DNA of 64,000 nt from Akkermansiaceae bacterium UBA1315 (GTDB lineage: Bacteria > Verrucomicrobiota > Verrucomicrobiia > Verrucomicrobiales > Akkermansiaceae). The stretch lies in assembly GCA_002307065.1 (NCBI GenBank), contig DBTN01000037.1:1-64000 (forward strand). The letters run 5' to 3'. The position numbers and the translations under genes are program-made. A model generated the notes under the pieces. It was not told where the DNA came from, searched no databases, and was given only the letters and a program-made list of their open reading frames with translations. Shown here piece by piece: positions 62,329 to 64,000 of the stretch (within the stretch, counting starts at the first letter, position 1; each line of letters starts with the position of its first letter).

Positions 62329-63381
62329 TCAAGCGTTCAGCAACTTCCAGTCGTCCGCAGCAAGACAGCATGGATCGTTCGCCACCCAGTGGTTTGGGGC
62401 GATTTCCTTCAACGATAAATCCGCGCCGATGGTTTCTTCGTAGCGCGGGTGCTTGATCCGGTGGCCAAAGGCGCTGCCCGCCGGCGGATCAATCGGCGAT
62501 GGCACGTCACCTTCTAACAGAATTTTCTTCCGCTGGATCGTCGGGTCGGCCGAGGGGATCGCGGAAAGCAGCGCCTTGGTGTAGGCATGTTTGGGATTTC
62601 GATAAATCGCTTCCGCACTGGCGAGTTCGACAATTTTCCCGAGATACATCACCGCGACCCGATCGCTGATATGTTTTACCACCGATAAGTTATGGGCAAT
62701 AAAAAGATAAGATAAGCCAAAGTCCTTCTGAAGCTCGACCAGCAAGTTTAAAATCTGCGATTGCACCGAGACATCGAGAGCCGAAACCGGTTCATCACAA
62801 ATGATGAGCTTCGGTTTCAAAGCGAGGGCGCGCGCGATGCCGATCCGCTGGCGTTGGCCGCCGGAAAATTCGAATGAATAACGATCTGCGGAAGCCGCAG
62901 GAAGGCCGACACGATCCAGCAACTCATTCACCCACTTTTGTCGCTCCGACCGGCTTCCCAAACCATGGATGACATACGGCTCTTCTAGTATCGAGCGAAC
63001 ATTCATTCGTGGATCAAGCGACTCCGCCGGATCTTGGAAAATCATTTGAAAATCTTTTCGATACGGTCTCAGCCCGGATTGTCCGAAATCTGAAATATCC
63101 GTCTTTTCAAAACGGATCGAACCGGAAGTCGGCTTCAAAAGTCGGACGATCGCTTTTCCCAAAGTCGATTTCCCACAACCGGACTCGCCGACAAGACCAA
63201 GCGTTTCACCCGGTTTGATATAAAGCGAAACGCCATCGACCGCTTTCACCGCACCGGTTTGGCGCAGCAACACACCACCGCGAACCGGGAAATGAACACG
63301 AAGATCTTCAACTCTGAGAAGCGGAGCTTTCTTCTCTTCACTTCGATGTTCAACGTTTGATGTTCGATGTTCGATGTTCAT
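62329..63381 (-). CDS. Oligopeptide ABC transporter ATP-binding protein OppF/DppF-like
   Basis: 350 aa from ATG 63381. Walker A is GLVGESGCGKSTLGKAIVRL, the signature FSGGQRQRIGIARALALKP and Walker B LIICDEPVSALDVSVQSQIL. The C-terminal oligopeptide/dipeptide domain (RNPKHAYTKALLSAIPSADP) ends in a cysteine-rich tail (HWVANDPCCLAADDWKLL). The start overlaps the oppD stop (ATGA). The first ~14 residues (MNIEHRTSNVEHRS) are the translation of the GATGTT-type repeat at 63342-63381, not of the conserved domain, which begins at LLRVEDLRVHF. Confidence 0.92.
   Translation of the reverse strand: MNIEHRTSNVEHRSEEKKAPLLRVEDLRVHFPVRGGVLLRQTGAVKAVDGVSLYIKPGETLGLVGESGCGKSTLGKAIVRLLKPTSGSIRFEKTDISDFGQSGLRPYRKDFQMIFQDPAESLDPRMNVRSILEEPYVIHGLGSRSERQKWVNELLDRVGLPAASADRYSFEFSGGQRQRIGIARALALKPKLIICDEPVSALDVSVQSQILNLLVELQKDFGLSYLFIAHNLSVVKHISDRVAVMYLGKIVELASAEAIYRNPKHAYTKALLSAIPSADPTIQRKKILLEGDVPSPIDPPAGSAFGHRIKHPRYEETIGADLSLKEIAPNHWVANDPCCLAADDWKLLNA
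63342..63381. repeat. GATGTT-type repeat at the oppF start
   Basis: The 40-bp run TTCGATGTTCAACG / TTTGATGTTCGATG / TTCGATGTTCAT is the same family as at 1-31 and 25078-25104. On the minus strand it supplies the ATG and the first codons of oppF (NIEHRTSNVEHRS) and overlaps the oppD end. Repeats of this kind read as IEHRTSNVEHR in-frame in several bacterial proteins, as I recall. Confidence 0.6.
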
Positions 63382-64000
63382 ACCGGTTGATAACATTCAG
63401 GACACATTTCCACCCAGTGCCCGGATGAAACTTCGGCGAAGCGTGGACGCTCGCGGCTCACGGGCGCGGTGCGGCCCATGCGTTGGCAGAAACGGCAGCC
63501 GTGCGCGTGATCTCCTAGGCTGGCGACCATGCCGGGGATGGTGTTGAGGATGGATTTCGAAGGAGTTTCCAACGTCGGAATCGAGGCGAGCAAACCCCTG
63601 GTGTAAGCATGCAGCGGTTGTTGGAAAAGTTCCTTAGCCGGAGCTTTTTCGACGACGCGACCGGCATACATCACCACCACCTCATCGCAGGTTTCCGCGA
63701 TCACTCCGAGGTCATGCGTGATCAGAATAGTGGACATCTCCATCTCCGCCTGCAACCGGTTCATCAAATCAAGAATCTGCGCCTGCACGGTCACATCGAG
63801 CGCGGTCGTCGGCTCATCAGCGATGAGCAGTGACGGTTTGCAAGCCAGCGCCATGGCAATGACAACGCGTTGGCGCATGCCGCCGGAAAGTTGGTGAGGA
63901 TAATCCATCATCCGCTTTTCCGGAGCGGGAATGCGGACACTTTTCAGCATCTCGATCCCTGCGTCCCACGCGTCTTTTTTGGAAAGCTTCGTGTGGAGGC
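63378..64000 (-). CDS. Oligopeptide ABC transporter ATP-binding protein OppD/DppD-like, partial
   Basis: Runs off the right edge, so the N-terminus (including Walker A) is not in view. Visible are LSGGMRQRVVIAMALACKP (signature), LLIADEPTTALDVTVQAQIL (Walker B), ILITHDLGVIAETCDEVVVMY (H-loop) and the C-terminal GRVVEKAPAKELFQQPLHAYT. The cysteine tail has GCRFCQRM and CPECYQPV. With OppF it would drive an oligopeptide or dipeptide importer whose permease genes lie outside the window. Confidence 0.93.
   Translation of the reverse strand, partial: LHTKLSKKDAWDAGIEMLKSVRIPAPEKRMMDYPHQLSGGMRQRVVIAMALACKPSLLIADEPTTALDVTVQAQILDLMNRLQAEMEMSTILITHDLGVIAETCDEVVVMYAGRVVEKAPAKELFQQPLHAYTRGLLASIPTLETPSKSILNTIPGMVASLGDHAHGCRFCQRMGRTAPVSRERPRFAEVSSGHWVEMCPECYQPV

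Overview
The window is a chromosomal segment of moderately GC-rich DNA (mid-to-upper 50s % GC by eye) that looks like a member of the Verrucomicrobiota. The grounds are a MurC-MurB fusion inside a dcw cluster, a cbb3 oxidase operon with fused CcoN-CcoO and a single-heme CcoP, a PEP-CTERM protein, a very large SpvB/FG-GAP/RHS protein, and several small two-gene modules that I recall from planctomycetes and verrucomicrobia. The phylum is inferred; there is no rRNA gene here to confirm it.

Layout. 1-6.7 kb: distal dcw cluster on the minus strand (murG, murC-murB, ddl, ftsQ, ftsA). 7-8.8 kb: lepA. 8.9-10.7 kb: a small ORF, a broken nucleotidyltransferase and a GT9 glycosyltransferase. 10.7-19.9 kb: a minus-strand cbb3 oxidase operon (ccoS, ccoNO, ccoQ, ccoP, ccoG, a tiny membrane ORF, a TauE/SafE-like gene, ccoI) ending in an AraC/PocR regulator. 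19.9-31 kb: housekeeping genes (holA, tadA, ilvD with a divergent LysR gene, rpe, rph, a K+ channel, proA, proB), with a RelE/ParE toxin-antitoxin pair inserted between proB and proA. 31.1-32.3 kb: prfB with its programmed +1 frameshift. 32.4-42.8 kb: a PEP-CTERM protein, an unknown ORF, an AT-rich lipoprotein and an 8.5-kb SpvB/RHS gene whose AT-rich C-terminal tip carries an HExxH motif. 42.9-49.3 kb: an NlpC/P60-like protein, nth, a MocR regulator, DUF4202, an FAD protein and a MOSC protein. 49.3-52.1 kb: an atypical island with a gene-poor 1.2-kb stretch, a short tandem repeat, a thioredoxin-reductase-like gene and an Rrf2 regulator, ending at the 3' side of a tRNA(CAT). 52.4-64 kb: a beta-CASP MBL protein, a coiled-coil protein, a sugar dehydrogenase with a cytochrome c domain, SRPBCC, aroK, a Sua5/TsaC protein, a FUSC transporter, a DeoR regulator and oppF/oppD (oppD runs off the end).

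The most unusual signal belongs to no gene. The palindrome ACCGGT occurs about 130-140 times (hand count), roughly one per 470 bp, against about 20 expected from base composition. It is on both strands, in several reading phases and in some intergenic sites, and it is missing from the two stretches that look foreign on other grounds (33.71-35.17 kb and 48.93-52.89 kb). This resembles a highly iterated palindrome such as cyanobacterial HIP1. Other points of interest are the RHS toxin-like tip with its overlapping lipoprotein gene, repeats that have donated start or stop codons to genes, and the decayed nucleotidyltransferase module.
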